A stretch of 64,000 bases of DNA from Rhodopseudomonas sp. BR0M22 (GCF_010907035.1 NZ_QUMK01000011.1:1-64000), one strand, 5' to 3'. Positions 1-9,423 are shown, counted from the stretch's first letter. Program-made: numbers and translations. The notes: generated by a model not told the origin, from the sequence alone.

Positions 1-91
1 CATCCGCACGATTCCTGAGGCGATGCGAAACTTGAGGCAAACGTCCGCGTTCGGTGTCATAATATGATCCTGAACATGGCATGGATCGCCG

Positions 92-760
92 ATGCGCTAT
101 TCGAAGGAACATAAGCAGGAAACCCACGACCGCATCGTCCGGCGGGCGTCGGTGAAGCTGCGCGAAAAGGGGGCCCACGGCATCGGCGTCGCCGATCTGA
201 TGAAGGATGCGGGCCTCACCCATGGCGGGTTCTACGCGCATTTCGCTTCGCGCGAGGCGCTGGTGATCGAGGCGTTCAGCTACGCGATGGACCGCTCGAC
301 CGAGCGCTGGCGCAAGCTGGCGGAGGATCTGCCCCCAGAGCAGCGGCTCGCCGCGCTGGTCGACGGCTATCTCAGCGCCGACCACCGCGACGATCTCGGC
401 CGCGGCTGCGCGGTGCCGGCACTCGGCGCCGAGATCGCGCGCGAAAGCCCGAAGGCCCGCAAGGCGTTCGCCGCCAAACTCGACGAGATGATCGCGATGA
501 TCGCGGCGCAATATGTCGATGCTCCGCCGAAGGCCGCGCGTAAGCAGGCGATGGCGACGTTGGCGACCATGATGGGAACGTTGGTGCTGGCGCGGATCGC
601 CGGCAGCGGCGAATTGTCCGACGAAATCCTCGCCGCGGGCCGCGAGGCCGCGCTGGCCGAGGCCGGCGCTGCTGCGCCGAAGAAGCCGGCGCGGGTGATC
701 ACGGCCAAGCCGAAAAAGACCGCCGCCAAGGCCGCGGCCCGGTCAACCACGCGCGACTGA
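92..760 (+). CDS. TetR/AcrR family transcriptional regulator
   Basis: A 222-residue one-component repressor. The N-terminal helix-turn-helix lies at about residues 29-57, with the recognition segment GLTHGGFYAHFASREAL, typical of TetR proteins with a TetR_C-type ligand domain. The C-terminus (about 195-222) is an Ala/Lys-rich tail that is probably disordered. The gene lies 160 bases upstream of, and in the same direction as, the valine-degradation operon starting at 920, so it may control that operon or itself. The effector cannot be read from the sequence. The ATG follows a short leader without a strong Shine-Dalgarno. Confidence 0.85.
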   Translation: MRYSKEHKQETHDRIVRRASVKLREKGAHGIGVADLMKDAGLTHGGFYAHFASREALVIEAFSYAMDRSTERWRKLAEDLPPEQRLAALVDGYLSADHRDDLGRGCAVPALGAEIARESPKARKAFAAKLDEMIAMIAAQYVDAPPKAARKQAMATLATMMGTLVLARIAGSGELSDEILAAGREAALAEAGAAAPKKPARVITAKPKKTAAKAAARSTTRD

Positions 761-919
761 AGCCAGCTTGCAGCGCGTGGCGGCGCCGCGAGCGGTGGCC
801 GCATGCCGCAGAGCGGTGGCCTCTCCATTTCGGCACAGGTGTCGCGCGTGCAGGGCCTTCCCAAACCTGAAAAAATTCTGTTCAAGGGGAATAGAACACA
901 GCCTTTCAGGAGGAAGTCC

Positions 920-2416
920 ATGCGCACGGTCGGGCATTTCATCGGCGGCAAAGAGGTCGAGGGCAAGTCGGGGCGTTTCGCCGACGTGTTCGAGCCGATG
1001 ACCGGCGAGGTGAAGGCCAAAGTCGCCCTCGCCACCAAAGCCGAGCTCCGCGCAGCGGTTGAAAACGCCAAGGCCGCGCAGCCGGAATGGGGCGCCACCA
1101 ACCCGCAGCGCCGCGCCCGCGTGTTGATGAAGTTCCTCGAATTGGTGCAGCGCGATTACGACAAGCTCGCTGAGCTGCTCGCGCGCGAACATGGCAAGAC
1201 CATCCCCGACGCCAAGGGCGACATCCAGCGCGGCCTCGAAGTCGCCGAGTTCGCCTGCGGCATTCCGCATCTGATGAAGGGCGAATACACCGAGGGCGCC
1301 GGCCCCGGCATCGACATCTATTCGATGCGCCAGCCGCTCGGCGTCGTCGCCGGCATCACGCCGTTCAACTTCCCGGCGATGATCCCGATGTGGAAGTTCG
1401 CGCCCGCAATCGCCTGCGGCAACGCCTTCATCCTGAAGCCGTCGGAGCGTGACCCCGGCGTGCCGATGGCGCTGGCGGCGCTGATGCTCGAGGCCGGCCT
1501 GCCGCCGGGCATCCTCAACGTCGTCAACGGCGACAAGGAAGCGGTCGACGCCATCCTCGATGATCCGGACATCAAGGCGGTGGGCTTCGTCGGCTCCTCG
1601 CCGATCGCGCAGTACATTTATGAGCGCGCGGCGCAGACCGGCAAGCGCGCGCAGTGCTTCGGCGGCGCCAAGAACCACGCCATCATCATGCCGGATGCCG
1701 ACATCGACCAGACCGTCGACGCGCTGATCGGCGCCGGCTACGGCTCGGCGGGCGAACGCTGCATGGCGATCTCGGTCGCGGTGCCGGTCGGCAAGGCCAC
1801 TGCGGATGCGTTGATGGACAAGCTGATCCCGCGCGTCGAAGCACTGAAGATCGGTCCGTCGACCGATCCGACCGCCGATTACGGCCCGCTGGTGACCAAG
1901 GAAGCGCTGGAGCGCGTCAAGAACTACGTCGACATCGGCGTCAAGGAAGGCGCGACGCTCGCGGTCGACGGCCGCGGCTTCAAGATGCAGGGCTACGAGA
2001 AAGGCTTCTACATGGGCGGCTGTCTGTTCGACAACGTCACCAAGGACATGCGGATCTACAAGGAAGAGATCTTCGGCCCCGTCCTAAGCGTCGTCCGCGC
2101 CCATGATTATGCCGAAGCGCTGTCGCTGCCGTCCGACCACGACTACGGCAACGGCGTCGCGATCTTCACCCGCGACGGCGACGCCGCCCGCGACTTTGCG
2201 GCGAAAGTGAACGTCGGCATGGTCGGCATCAACGTGCCGATCCCGGTGCCGATCGCCTACTACACCTTCGGCGGCTGGAAGAAGTCCGGCTTCGGCGACC
2301 TCAATCAGCATGGCCCGGATTCGATCCGGTTCTACACCAAGACCAAGACCGTCACCTCGCGCTGGCCGTCGGGCGTCAAGGAAGGCGCGGAGTTCTCGAT
2401 CCCGCTGATGAAGTAA
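920..2416 (+). CDS. mmsA: methylmalonate-semialdehyde dehydrogenase (CoA-acylating)
   Basis: A 498-residue aldehyde dehydrogenase that oxidises methylmalonate semialdehyde (and malonate semialdehyde) to propionyl-CoA (or acetyl-CoA) in valine catabolism. Family hallmarks are the NAD-binding stretch TPFNFPAMIPMW (about 147-158), FGGAKNHAIIMPDAD (about 247-261) and the catalytic cysteine 281 in GSAGERCMAIS. The length matches the family. I chose the ATG at 920 rather than the in-frame ATG at 803 because AGGAGG sits just upstream and the protein then starts at MRTVGHFIGG. It is the first gene of an operon with acyl-CoA dehydrogenase, hydroxyisobutyryl-CoA hydrolase and mmsB, which supports the substrate assignment. 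Confidence 0.93.
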   Translation: MRTVGHFIGGKEVEGKSGRFADVFEPMTGEVKAKVALATKAELRAAVENAKAAQPEWGATNPQRRARVLMKFLELVQRDYDKLAELLAREHGKTIPDAKGDIQRGLEVAEFACGIPHLMKGEYTEGAGPGIDIYSMRQPLGVVAGITPFNFPAMIPMWKFAPAIACGNAFILKPSERDPGVPMALAALMLEAGLPPGILNVVNGDKEAVDAILDDPDIKAVGFVGSSPIAQYIYERAAQTGKRAQCFGGAKNHAIIMPDADIDQTVDALIGAGYGSAGERCMAISVAVPVGKATADALMDKLIPRVEALKIGPSTDPTADYGPLVTKEALERVKNYVDIGVKEGATLAVDGRGFKMQGYEKGFYMGGCLFDNVTKDMRIYKEEIFGPVLSVVRAHDYAEALSLPSDHDYGNGVAIFTRDGDAARDFAAKVNVGMVGINVPIPVPIAYYTFGGWKKSGFGDLNQHGPDSIRFYTKTKTVTSRWPSGVKEGAEFSIPLMK

Positions 2417-2465
2417 GCTAGGTTTCGGAGAGGATTGTCGTGCCGTCAGCATGATGGAGGGAACG

Positions 2466-2693
2466 ATGGCTGAAGTAGTCATTCCTGATGTCGCCGAGGA
2501 GACGATTGCCATCTACCGGGAGCGGGCGCGGCTTCACGGTCGCTCGCTCGAGGAAGAGTTGCGCGACCTCCTCGAGCGCCACCGCCCGTTCTCGCGAGCA
2601 GAGCGGGCGGCGCTGTCACGACGGTTCCTGTCCGAGTATCCGGACGTTCAGCCGGCGCTGACCGCCGAGGAACGACGCGAAGGGCTGATGTGA
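2466..2693 (+). CDS. FitA/VapB-like ribbon-helix-helix antitoxin
   Basis: A 75-residue protein starting MAEVVIPDVAEETIAIYRER. It has a short beta strand and two helices at the N-terminus, as in FitA-type ribbon-helix-helix antitoxins, and a charged C-terminus that would wrap the partner toxin. The start is placed at 2466 because GGAGGG lies five bases upstream; in-frame ATGs at 2451 and 2454 are less well placed. The stop is one base before the TTG start of the PIN toxin, so the two are co-translated. The expected role is to neutralise the toxin and repress the shared promoter. It sits inside a valine catabolism operon, which is unusual. Confidence 0.8.
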   Translation: MAEVVIPDVAEETIAIYRERARLHGRSLEEELRDLLERHRPFSRAERAALSRRFLSEYPDVQPALTAEERREGLM

Positions 2694-2694
2694 A

Positions 2695-3114
2695 TTGGCC
2701 TATCTCGTCGACGCCAGCGTGGCGGTGAAGTGGCTCGTCACCGAGGAGGACAGCGAGCGGGCCCATGCGCTGCTCGATTCCGATGCCGACTTGCTGGCGC
2801 CGCGATTTATCTTCGACGAGGTGGCTAACGTTCTCTGGAAGAAATGCAGGCTCGGGTTGCTGCAGCCGGACGATGCGATCAGCCGAATGCATCAGCTTCC
2901 CGGATTTTTCGATCAGATCGTTGCCGATGCCGATGTGGGCAAAGTCCTCGCGCTTGCGATCAAACTCGACCATCCTGTTTACGATTGCATCTATCTGCAA
3001 GCGGCGCTCGATCTGGGCTTCCCGCTGGTCACGGCCGACACCCGATTGACCAGGAAGACTCGACAGATTCCGACGCTGACCATTCATGACCTCGCCAAGA
3101 TGGACATGCCTTGA
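2695..3114 (+). CDS. PIN-domain toxin ribonuclease (VapC family)
   Basis: A 139-residue PIN domain. The acidic metal-binding residues are seen in [10 protein letters not shown] (Asp near residue 6), [12 protein letters not shown] (Glu near 43), YDCIYLQ (Asp near 99) and LVTADTRL (Asp near 117), the usual pattern of an Mg-dependent RNase that cleaves tRNA or other RNA. The start must be TTG at 2695; no ATG or GTG in frame lies between the antitoxin stop and the conserved first strand. Its stop (TGA at 3112-3114) overlaps the TTG start of the downstream acyl-CoA dehydrogenase, implying translational coupling. All acidic residues are present, so the toxin is probably functional. Confidence 0.85.
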   Translation: MAYLVDASVAVKWLVTEEDSERAHALLDSDADLLAPRFIFDEVANVLWKKCRLGLLQPDDAISRMHQLPGFFDQIVADADVGKVLALAIKLDHPVYDCIYLQAALDLGFPLVTADTRLTRKTRQIPTLTIHDLAKMDMP

Positions 3115-4268
3115 CAGCCATTGACCAGTTTTCCCTCAACGAAGACCAGCGCGCCATTCGTGACATGGCGCGCGACTTCGCGGCCGAGAAGATCGCGCCG
3201 CATGCGCTGAAATGGGATGAAGACAAGCACCTGCCGCTGGACGTGATCCGCGAAGCGGCGGCGCTCGGCATCGGCGGCATCTACATCCGCGACGATGTCG
3301 GCGGTAGCGCGATGACCCGGTTCGACGCGGCGCTGATCTTTGAGGCGCTTGCGACCGGCTGTCCGTCGGTGTCGGCGTTCATTTCCATCCACAACATGGC
3401 GGCGTGGATGATCGACAGCTACGGCTCCGACGCGCAGCGTCAGCGCTGGCTGCCGAAGCTGTGCAGCATGGAGCAGGTCGCCAGCTACTGCCTGACCGAA
3501 CCCGGCTCCGGCTCGGATGCCGCGGCGCTGCGCACCCGCGCGGTGCGCGACGGCGATCACTACATCCTTGATGGCCAGAAGCAGTTCATCTCCGGCGCCG
3601 GCGCCAATGATCTGTACGTCGTAATGGTGCGCACCGGCGGCGATGGCCCCGGCGGCATCTCGACGCTGGTGGTCGAGAAGGACACGCCCGGCCTGTCGTT
3701 CGGCGCCAACGAGCGCAAGATGGGCTGGAACGCGCAGCCGACCCGCACCGTGATTTTCGAGAACGCGCGGGTGCCGGTCGCCAACCGACTCGGCGACGAA
3801 GGCATCGGCTTCAAGATCGCGATGGCCGGTCTCGACGGCGGCCGGCTCAACATCGGCGCCTGTTCGCTCGGCGGCGCGCAAGCCGCGCTCGATAAGACGC
3901 TCGCTTACATGAAAGAGCGTAAGGCGTTCGGCAAACGGCTCGACGAATTCCAGGCGCTGCAATTCCGGCTTGCCGACATGGCGACCGAATTGGAGGCTGC
4001 GCGCACGCTGCTGTGGCGCGCCGCCGCGGCGCTCGACCGCAAGGATGCGGACGCCACCAAGCTGTGCGCGATGGCCAAGCGCTTCGCCACCGATGCCGGC
4101 TTTGCGGTCGCCAACGAGGCGTTGCAGCTGCATGGCGGCTACGGCTATCTCGCCGAATACGGCATCGAGAAACTGGTGCGTGACCTGCGCGTCCACCAGA
4201 TCCTCGAAGGCACCAACGAAATCATGCGGCTGATCGTGTCGCGCAAGCTGCTCGAGGCCAATCGATGA
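3111..4268 (+). CDS. acyl-CoA dehydrogenase, probable isobutyryl-CoA dehydrogenase
   Basis: A 385-residue FAD-dependent acyl-CoA dehydrogenase, the usual length for the soluble homotetrameric family. It shows the N-terminal [18 protein letters not shown], the flavin/substrate segment [18 protein letters not shown], and the C-terminal [18 protein letters not shown] and [18 protein letters not shown], which holds the catalytic glutamate region. Its position between mmsA and the 3-hydroxyisobutyryl-CoA hydrolase makes isobutyryl-CoA (valine pathway) the likely substrate; this is inference from context. The start is TTG at 3111, overlapping the VapC stop, because no other start precedes the conserved N-terminus. 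Its 3' end overlaps the next gene by four bases (ATGA). Confidence 0.88.
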   Translation: MTAIDQFSLNEDQRAIRDMARDFAAEKIAPHALKWDEDKHLPLDVIREAAALGIGGIYIRDDVGGSAMTRFDAALIFEALATGCPSVSAFISIHNMAAWMIDSYGSDAQRQRWLPKLCSMEQVASYCLTEPGSGSDAAALRTRAVRDGDHYILDGQKQFISGAGANDLYVVMVRTGGDGPGGISTLVVEKDTPGLSFGANERKMGWNAQPTRTVIFENARVPVANRLGDEGIGFKIAMAGLDGGRLNIGACSLGGAQAALDKTLAYMKERKAFGKRLDEFQALQFRLADMATELEAARTLLWRAAAALDRKDADATKLCAMAKRFATDAGFAVANEALQLHGGYGYLAEYGIEKLVRDLRVHQILEGTNEIMRLIVSRKLLEANR

Positions 4269-5338
4269 ATGGTGCCGTGACCGAACCCGATCTGATCGTC
4301 CGGCGCGAAGGCTCCGCCGGTGTGATCCGTCTCAACCGGCCGAAGGCCATCAATGCGCTGACGCTGGAGATGGCGCGTGACCTCGATAACGCGCTCGACG
4401 CCTTCGCCGCCGATCCGCAGGTCGCGCTGATCCTGGTCGAGGGCGCCGGTGAGCGCGGGCTGTGCGCCGGTGGCGACATCGTCGGGCTCTACAACAGCGC
4501 GCGCGAGGGCGGCGATCTCGGCAAGGTGTTCTGGCGCGAGGAATACATCACCAACGCGAAGATCGCTAAGTATCCGAAGCCCTATGTGGCGTTCATGGAC
4601 GGCTTGGTGATGGGCGGCGGCGTCGGCATCGCCGGCCACGGCAGTCACCGCATCGTCACCGACAAGACCAAGATCGCGATGCCGGAAGTCGGCATCGGCT
4701 TTTTCCCTGATGTCGGCGGCACCTGGCTGCTGACGCGCTCGCCCGGCGAGATCGGGACGTATTTCGGGCTGACCGGCGATATCATGAACGGCGCCGACGC
4801 GATCCACGCGCAATTCGCCGACGCCTATGTGCCGACCGCGAATTGGGCAGCGCTGCGTCAGGCGCTCACCGAAGCACCGAGCGGCGCATCGGCCGAGCAG
4901 GTCAGCGGAATCATCGCGCGCTTTTCCGAGCGGCCGGCCAAGGGCCCCGCCGAGCTGCATCAGGCCGAGATCGACCGCTGGTTCGGGCACGAGACGATCG
5001 AACAGATCTTCGCCGCGCTGGAGAGCGATGCGTCTGAGTTTGCGCAAGCCGCGCTGAAGACGCTGCGCATCAAATCGCCGACCAGCCTGAAGGTGACGCT
5101 GAAGCTGCTGCGCGCCGCGCGGCACAGGGCGACGCTCGAAGAGTGTCTGGTGCATGAATATCGCGCCGCGCTGCAGGTGTTCGTCAGCGACGATTTCGTC
5201 GAGGGCGTTCGTGCCGCGGTGATCGACAAGGACCGCCAGCCGAAATGGCGGCCTGCGACGATCGCAGAGGTGACGCCGGAGATCGTGGCGCGCTACTTTG
5301 AAGATCGCGGCGACGACGAACTGAAATTTCCGGGCTGA
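4265..5338 (+). CDS. 3-hydroxyisobutyryl-CoA hydrolase (crotonase family)
   Basis: A 357-residue crotonase-fold protein, longer than enoyl-CoA hydratases (about 260) and fitting the HIBCH/ECH_2 group. RAFCAG-like oxyanion-hole sequence appears as [13 protein letters not shown] (about 67-79), followed by [19 protein letters not shown] and [18 protein letters not shown], which are diagnostic of hydrolases acting on 3-hydroxyisobutyryl-CoA. It releases free 3-hydroxyisobutyrate, the substrate of the dehydrogenase encoded next. The start ATG overlaps the previous stop as ATGA, so the two are translationally coupled. Confidence 0.9.
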   Translation: MNGAVTEPDLIVRREGSAGVIRLNRPKAINALTLEMARDLDNALDAFAADPQVALILVEGAGERGLCAGGDIVGLYNSAREGGDLGKVFWREEYITNAKIAKYPKPYVAFMDGLVMGGGVGIAGHGSHRIVTDKTKIAMPEVGIGFFPDVGGTWLLTRSPGEIGTYFGLTGDIMNGADAIHAQFADAYVPTANWAALRQALTEAPSGASAEQVSGIIARFSERPAKGPAELHQAEIDRWFGHETIEQIFAALESDASEFAQAALKTLRIKSPTSLKVTLKLLRAARHRATLEECLVHEYRAALQVFVSDDFVEGVRAAVIDKDRQPKWRPATIAEVTPEIVARYFEDRGDDELKFPG

Positions 5339-5371
5339 AGCACCGGGGACAGGCAAGGGGAGGAAGGGGAC

Positions 5372-6259
5372 ATGACGGATATCGCATTCATCGGTCTCGG
5401 CAATATGGGCGGGCCGATGGCCGGCAATCTCGCCAAGGCCGGCCACAAGGTCGCCGGCTTCGATCTGGTGGCGGCCTCGTGCGAGGCGGCGAAGGCCGAG
5501 GGCGTCAGCATCGCGCCGACCGCGATCGATGCGGTGAAGGGCGCGAGTGTCATCGTCACCATGCTGCCGGCCGGCAAGCACGTGCTGGCGGTGTGGAACG
5601 AGATCCTGCCGCACGCCGCCAAAGGCGCGCTGATCATCGATTGCTCGACCATCGACGTCGAGAGCGCCGTGCAGGCGCATGCGCTCGCCGCCAAGCACGA
5701 CATCGCGTCTGTCGATGCGCCGGTTTCCGGCGGCACCGGCGGTGCCAAGGGCGCGACGCTGACCTTCATGGCCGGCGGCAGCGAGGCGGCCTTCGCGGCG
5801 GCCAAGCCGGTGCTCGAAAAGATGGGCAAGAAGATCGTGCATTGCGGCGGTGCCGGCGCAGGGCAGGCGGCGAAAATCTGCAACAACATGATCCTCGGCA
5901 TTTCGATGATCGGCGTGTCTGAGGCGTTCACGCTGGCCGAGAAGCTCGGCCTGTCGCATCAGGCGCTGTTCGATGTCGCCTCGACGTCGTCGGGGCAGTG
6001 CTGGTCGCTCACCAGCTATTGCCCGGTGCCCGGCCCGGTGCCGGCGTCGCCCGCCAACAACAGCTACAAGCCGGGCTTCGCCGCCGCGCTGATGCTGAAG
6101 GACCTGAAGCTGTCGCAGGAAGCCGCCAAGGCGGCAGGCGCCGCGACGCCGCTCGGCCAGCACGCCGCCGAGATCTACGCCGCGTTCGAACAGGCCGGCC
6201 ACGGCGGCACGGATTTTTCCGGAATCATCAACTACCTGCGCGAGCAGGGGCGGAAGTAA
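5372..6259 (+). CDS. mmsB: 3-hydroxyisobutyrate dehydrogenase
   Basis: A 295-residue NAD-dependent beta-hydroxyacid dehydrogenase. The Rossmann motif IGLGNMGGPM lies at residues 7-16, the substrate-binding DAPVSGGTGGAKGATL at about 115-130, and the catalytic lysine is K168 in GAGQAAKICNNM. It oxidises 3-hydroxyisobutyrate to methylmalonate semialdehyde, closing the pathway to MmsA. A strong purine-rich ribosome site (AGGGGAGGAAGGGG) precedes the ATG. It is the last gene of the operon; a palindromic repeat follows before the next gene. Confidence 0.93.
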   Translation: MTDIAFIGLGNMGGPMAGNLAKAGHKVAGFDLVAASCEAAKAEGVSIAPTAIDAVKGASVIVTMLPAGKHVLAVWNEILPHAAKGALIIDCSTIDVESAVQAHALAAKHDIASVDAPVSGGTGGAKGATLTFMAGGSEAAFAAAKPVLEKMGKKIVHCGGAGAGQAAKICNNMILGISMIGVSEAFTLAEKLGLSHQALFDVASTSSGQCWSLTSYCPVPGPVPASPANNSYKPGFAAALMLKDLKLSQEAAKAAGAATPLGQHAAEIYAAFEQAGHGGTDFSGIINYLREQGRK

Positions 6260-6298
6260 GCGTTTGATGTTTCGCACGGCGACACCTCCGTAATCGCC

Positions 6299-6374
6299 GT
6301 CATGCGCGGGCTTGACCCGCGCATCCATCGCTCTTCGCAATCCGATGGATTGCCGGGTCGAGCCCGGCAATGAC
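6299..6374. repeat. palindromic intergenic repeat (GTCATGCGCGGG type)
   Basis: Two adjacent inverted repeats in the gap between mmsB and the acyl-CoA synthetase gene: GCGCGGGCTTGACCCGCGC and TTGCCGGGTCGAGCCCGGCAA. The unit begins with GTCATGCGCGGG and ends with GGCAATGACG. A unit with the same core (CGGGTCGAGCCCG) recurs at 9346-9419, so this is a dispersed element, possibly acting as an mRNA stabiliser or terminator-like hairpin after mmsB. Confidence 0.75.
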
Positions 6375-6419
6375 GGGTGAACTGGCGGTGGCCGCTGTGC
6401 CTCGTAAGCGAGGTGCTTC

Positions 6420-8141
6420 ATGACCACGTTCCAGCAAGCCCGTTCGTTCCTGCTTCAACACCGCACCGACTACGCAGCCGCGGTCACCGGCTTCCGCTGG
6501 CCTGATCCCGTGCCGTTCAACTGGGCGCTCGACTGGTTCGACGCCGAGCTGGCAAGCAATCCGGACAGCCGAAACCGTCCCGCGCTGTGGATCGTCGACG
6601 GCACCACCGGCCGGGAGGAGAAGCCGAGCTTCGCGCATCTGTCGAAGCGCTCCAACCAGGTCGCCAACTATCTGCGCGCCAAGGGCCTGAAGCGCGGCGA
6701 TCATTTGCTGCTGCTGCTCGGCAACGTCGTGCCGTTGTGGGAGGTGATGCTGGCCGCGATCAAGCTCGGCCTCGTCACCATCCCGGCCACCACGCTGCTG
6801 ACGCCGGAGGAATTATGCGACCGGCTCGACCGCGGCCGCGCCAAGGCGGTGGTGGCTGCGCCCGACCAGATCGCCAAATTCAAGGGCCTCGGCGGCGACG
6901 ATCTGCTGCGCGTCGTGGTCGGCGACGCCCAGGACGGCTGGCTCAATTACGACGGGACCGCGCTGCAGTCTGACGTCTTCACCCCGGACGGGCCGACCCA
7001 GGCCGATGATCCGATGCTGCTGTATTTCACCTCCGGCACCACCGCGAAGCCGAAGCTGGTGCGGCACAGCCAGCGCTCCTATCCGGTCGGGGCACTGTCG
7101 ACGATGTTCTGGCTCGGGCTGCAGCCGGGCGACGTGCATCTCAACATCTCCTCGCCGGGCTGGGCCAAGCACGCCTGGAGTTGCTTGTTCGCGCCGTGGA
7201 ACGCGGGTGCCACCGTGTTCGTGGTCAACCAGCCGCGGTTTGACGCCAAGAGCCTCCTGGCGACGATTGGCCGCTGCGGCGTCACCACGCTGTGTGCGCC
7301 GCCGACGGTGTGGCGGATGTTCATCCAGGAGAAGCTGGCGGACTATCAGGTCGCCTTGCGCGAAGTCTGCGGCGCCGGCGAGCCGCTCAATCCGGAAGTG
7401 ATCGATCAGGTCAAGGCCGCGTGGGGCCTCACCATCCGCGACGGTTACGGCCAGACCGAGACCACCGCGATGGTCGGCAATTCGCCGGGTCAGACGGTCA
7501 AGATCGGCTCGATGGGCCGGCCGCTGCCGGGCTACATGGTCAAGATCACCGATGCCGACGGTCATCCGGCCAAGGAAGGCGAGATCACGCTGGCGCTCGG
7601 CGATGCGCGCCCCGCCGGGCTGATGCAGGGCTATCAGGGCGAGGGCGGCAAGCTTTCGGGCGCCGACGGCAAGGTGTATCGCTCCGGCGACGTCGCGTTC
7701 GCGGACGAGGACGGCTATCTCACCTTCGTCGGCCGCACCGACGATGTGTTCAAGTCGTCGGACTACCGGATCTCGCCGTTTGAACTGGAGAGCGTGCTGC
7801 TCGAGCACGACCTCGTCGCGGAGGCCGCGGTGGTGCCGAGCCCGGATCCGATCAAGCTGGCGATTCCGAAAGCCTATGTGCTGCTGACCGCGAACGCGGA
7901 ACGAACCCGCGACACCGCGCTGTCGATCTTCAAGCACATGCAGGGCCGGCTGGCGCCGTTCAAGCGCATCCGCAAGCTGGAGATCGTCAGCGAATTGCCG
8001 AAGACGATCTCCGGCAAGATCCGCCGCGTCCAGCTCCGCCGTATCGAGCACGACAACGATCAGGCCGATAGTCTGCGCGGGCTTGCTTTCTCGGAAGAGG
8101 ACTTCCCGGAGCTGAAAGCCGCGCCGGCAAAGGAGGGGTGA
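6420..8141 (+). CDS. AMP-forming acyl-CoA synthetase
   Basis: A 573-residue adenylate-forming ligase. It has the P-loop-like LLYFTSGTTAKPKLVRHSQ (about 201-219), the adenine-binding DGYGQTETT (about 341-349), YRSGDVAF with the ribose-binding Asp, and the C-terminal lysine motif TISGKIRRVQLR. The overall pattern resembles medium-chain or acetyl/benzoate-type CoA ligases; the acid substrate cannot be fixed. It makes acyl-CoA from a free acid, ATP and CoA through an acyl-AMP. The ATG at 6420 has GCGAGGTGCTT upstream. It lies between the valine operon and a convergent enoyl-CoA hydratase gene, so a role in organic-acid or amino-acid carbon use is likely. Confidence 0.88.
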   Translation: MTTFQQARSFLLQHRTDYAAAVTGFRWPDPVPFNWALDWFDAELASNPDSRNRPALWIVDGTTGREEKPSFAHLSKRSNQVANYLRAKGLKRGDHLLLLLGNVVPLWEVMLAAIKLGLVTIPATTLLTPEELCDRLDRGRAKAVVAAPDQIAKFKGLGGDDLLRVVVGDAQDGWLNYDGTALQSDVFTPDGPTQADDPMLLYFTSGTTAKPKLVRHSQRSYPVGALSTMFWLGLQPGDVHLNISSPGWAKHAWSCLFAPWNAGATVFVVNQPRFDAKSLLATIGRCGVTTLCAPPTVWRMFIQEKLADYQVALREVCGAGEPLNPEVIDQVKAAWGLTIRDGYGQTETTAMVGNSPGQTVKIGSMGRPLPGYMVKITDADGHPAKEGEITLALGDARPAGLMQGYQGEGGKLSGADGKVYRSGDVAFADEDGYLTFVGRTDDVFKSSDYRISPFELESVLLEHDLVAEAAVVPSPDPIKLAIPKAYVLLTANAERTRDTALSIFKHMQGRLAPFKRIRKLEIVSELPKTISGKIRRVQLRRIEHDNDQADSLRGLAFSEEDFPELKAAPAKEG

Positions 8142-8183
8142 GGGCGCAGCGCCCCCACAGGTCATTCCCGGGCGTCCGTCGAC

Positions 8184-8268
8184 CGTAGGATGGGTTGAGC
8201 GCAGCGAACCCCATTGGCGTCGGCTGCGTGCGGCGATGGGTTTCGCCTCCGGCTCAACCCATCCTACG
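8184..8268. repeat. palindromic intergenic repeat (GTAGGATGGGTTGAG type)
   Basis: A long imperfect inverted repeat. CGTAGGATGGGTTGAGCG at the left pairs with CTCAACCCATCCTACG at the right, with an inner pair around AACCCCAT and GATGGGTTTCGC. The same family occurs at 9424-9505. It lies in the gap between two convergent genes. Confidence 0.8.
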
Positions 8269-8304
8269 AGCCGTGCCGGGACGGTGTGCACTGTCCTCTC
8301 GTTG

Positions 8305-8401
8305 GTCATTCCGGGGCGCGCGCAGCGCGAACCCGGAATCTCTCTTTGCAACAACCTCGGGATTCCGGGTTCGCGAACGTTCGTTCGCGCCCCGGAATGA
8401 C
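8305..8401. repeat. palindromic intergenic repeat (GTCATTCCGGGGCGCGCG type)
   Basis: Begins GTCATTCCGGGGCGCGCG and ends GCGCCCCGGAATGAC; an inner pair is formed by AACCCGGAATC and GATTCCGGGTT. A diverged copy is at 58422-58532. It sits just downstream of the enoyl-CoA hydratase stop codon (8420 on the minus strand). Confidence 0.8.
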
Positions 8402-8419
8402 GTGCTTTGGCGACAGCGC

Positions 8420-9310
8420 TTACTTGTAGTCGCGTTCGTCCCACCACGGGAAGTAGGGCGGCATGTCGGTGGTGATCTTGTTCTTGAACTGCGCCGGGCG
8501 CTTTTCCAGGAACGACGAGACGCCTTCCTTGACGTCGTCGGAGCGGCCGCGCTCGTAGATGCCGCGGCTGTCGATCTTGTGGGCTTCCATCGGATCGTCG
8601 GCGCCCATCATCCGCCACATCATCTGCCGGATCAGCGCAACCGACACCGGTGCGGTCTTGGCGGCGATTTCCTTGGCGAGCGTGCGGGCGGTTTCCAGCA
8701 ATTGATCAGCCGGCACCACCTTGCTGACCAGCTTGCCTTCGAGCGCCTCCTGCGCCGGGAAGACGCGGCCGGTGTAGCACCACTCCAGGGCCTGGGCGAT
8801 GCCGACGATGCGCGGCAGGAACCAGCTCGACGCCGCTTCCGGCACGATGCCGCGCTGCGAGAACACGAAGCCGAACCGCGCGGCTTCGGATGCGATGCGG
8901 ATATCCATGGCGAGCTGCATGGTGACGCCGATGCCGACCGCCGGGCCGTTCACCGCCGCGATCACCGGCTTCAGGCACTTGAAGATGCGCAGCGTCACCT
9001 GGCCGCCGCCGTCGCGCACCTGCGGGTCGCTGTAGTCGGTCGAGCCGTCGGCATTGCGGCGCACCGGGCCGCGGCGGGCGTCGCGGTCGAAGGTGTCGGC
9101 GCCGGAGGACAGATCGGCGCCGGCGCAGAACGCACGGCCTTCGCCGGTGACGATGATGGCGCGCACGTTGTCGTCGGCATCGGCCTTGTCGAACGCCTCG
9201 ATCAGCTCGCGCTGCATCGTCGGCGTGAACGAGTTCAGCTTGTCCGGCCGGTTCAGCGTGATGGTGAGGATTTGATCGGCGACCTCGTATTTGATGGTCT
9301 CGAACGGCAT
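8420..9310 (-). CDS. enoyl-CoA hydratase/isomerase family protein
   Basis: A 296-residue crotonase. It shows GEGRAFCAGADLSSG (oxyanion-hole segment, about 56-70), PVIAAVNGPAVGIGVTMQL (second oxyanion segment, about 121-139) and the third conserved block FGFVFSQRGIVPEAASSWFLP with the catalytic glutamate region. It would hydrate or isomerise an enoyl-CoA in fatty-acid or amino-acid degradation. The C-terminal extension after about residue 255 (FLEKRPAQFKN) is common in this family. It is flanked on both sides by palindromic repeats and is transcribed alone. The exact substrate is unknown. Confidence 0.88.
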   Translation of the reverse strand: MPFETIKYEVADQILTITLNRPDKLNSFTPTMQRELIEAFDKADADDNVRAIIVTGEGRAFCAGADLSSGADTFDRDARRGPVRRNADGSTDYSDPQVRDGGGQVTLRIFKCLKPVIAAVNGPAVGIGVTMQLAMDIRIASEAARFGFVFSQRGIVPEAASSWFLPRIVGIAQALEWCYTGRVFPAQEALEGKLVSKVVPADQLLETARTLAKEIAAKTAPVSVALIRQMMWRMMGADDPMEAHKIDSRGIYERGRSDDVKEGVSSFLEKRPAQFKNKITTDMPPYFPWWDERDYK

Positions 9311-9345
9311 CTGGTTTCCTCCAGCGTGTTTTTTGTTTGTACGAC

Positions 9346-9419
9346 GTCATGCGTGGGCTCGACCCGCGCATCCCTCCTTATGAAGGAGATGGATGCGCGG
9401 GTCGAGCCCGCGCATGACA
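9346..9419. repeat. palindromic intergenic repeat (GTCATGCGTGGG type)
   Basis: A near-perfect inverted repeat from GTCATGCGTGGGCTCGACC to GGTCGAGCCCGCGCATGAC, about 74 bases, upstream of the enoyl-CoA hydratase gene. Same family as 6299-6374. Confidence 0.8.
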
Positions 9420-9423
9420 CCTT

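Noticed and set aside
4145-6427. 760-codon open frame on the minus strand
   Set aside because: It is antisense to three confirmed valine-degradation genes; such long frames arise from high-GC third-codon bias and carry no domain.
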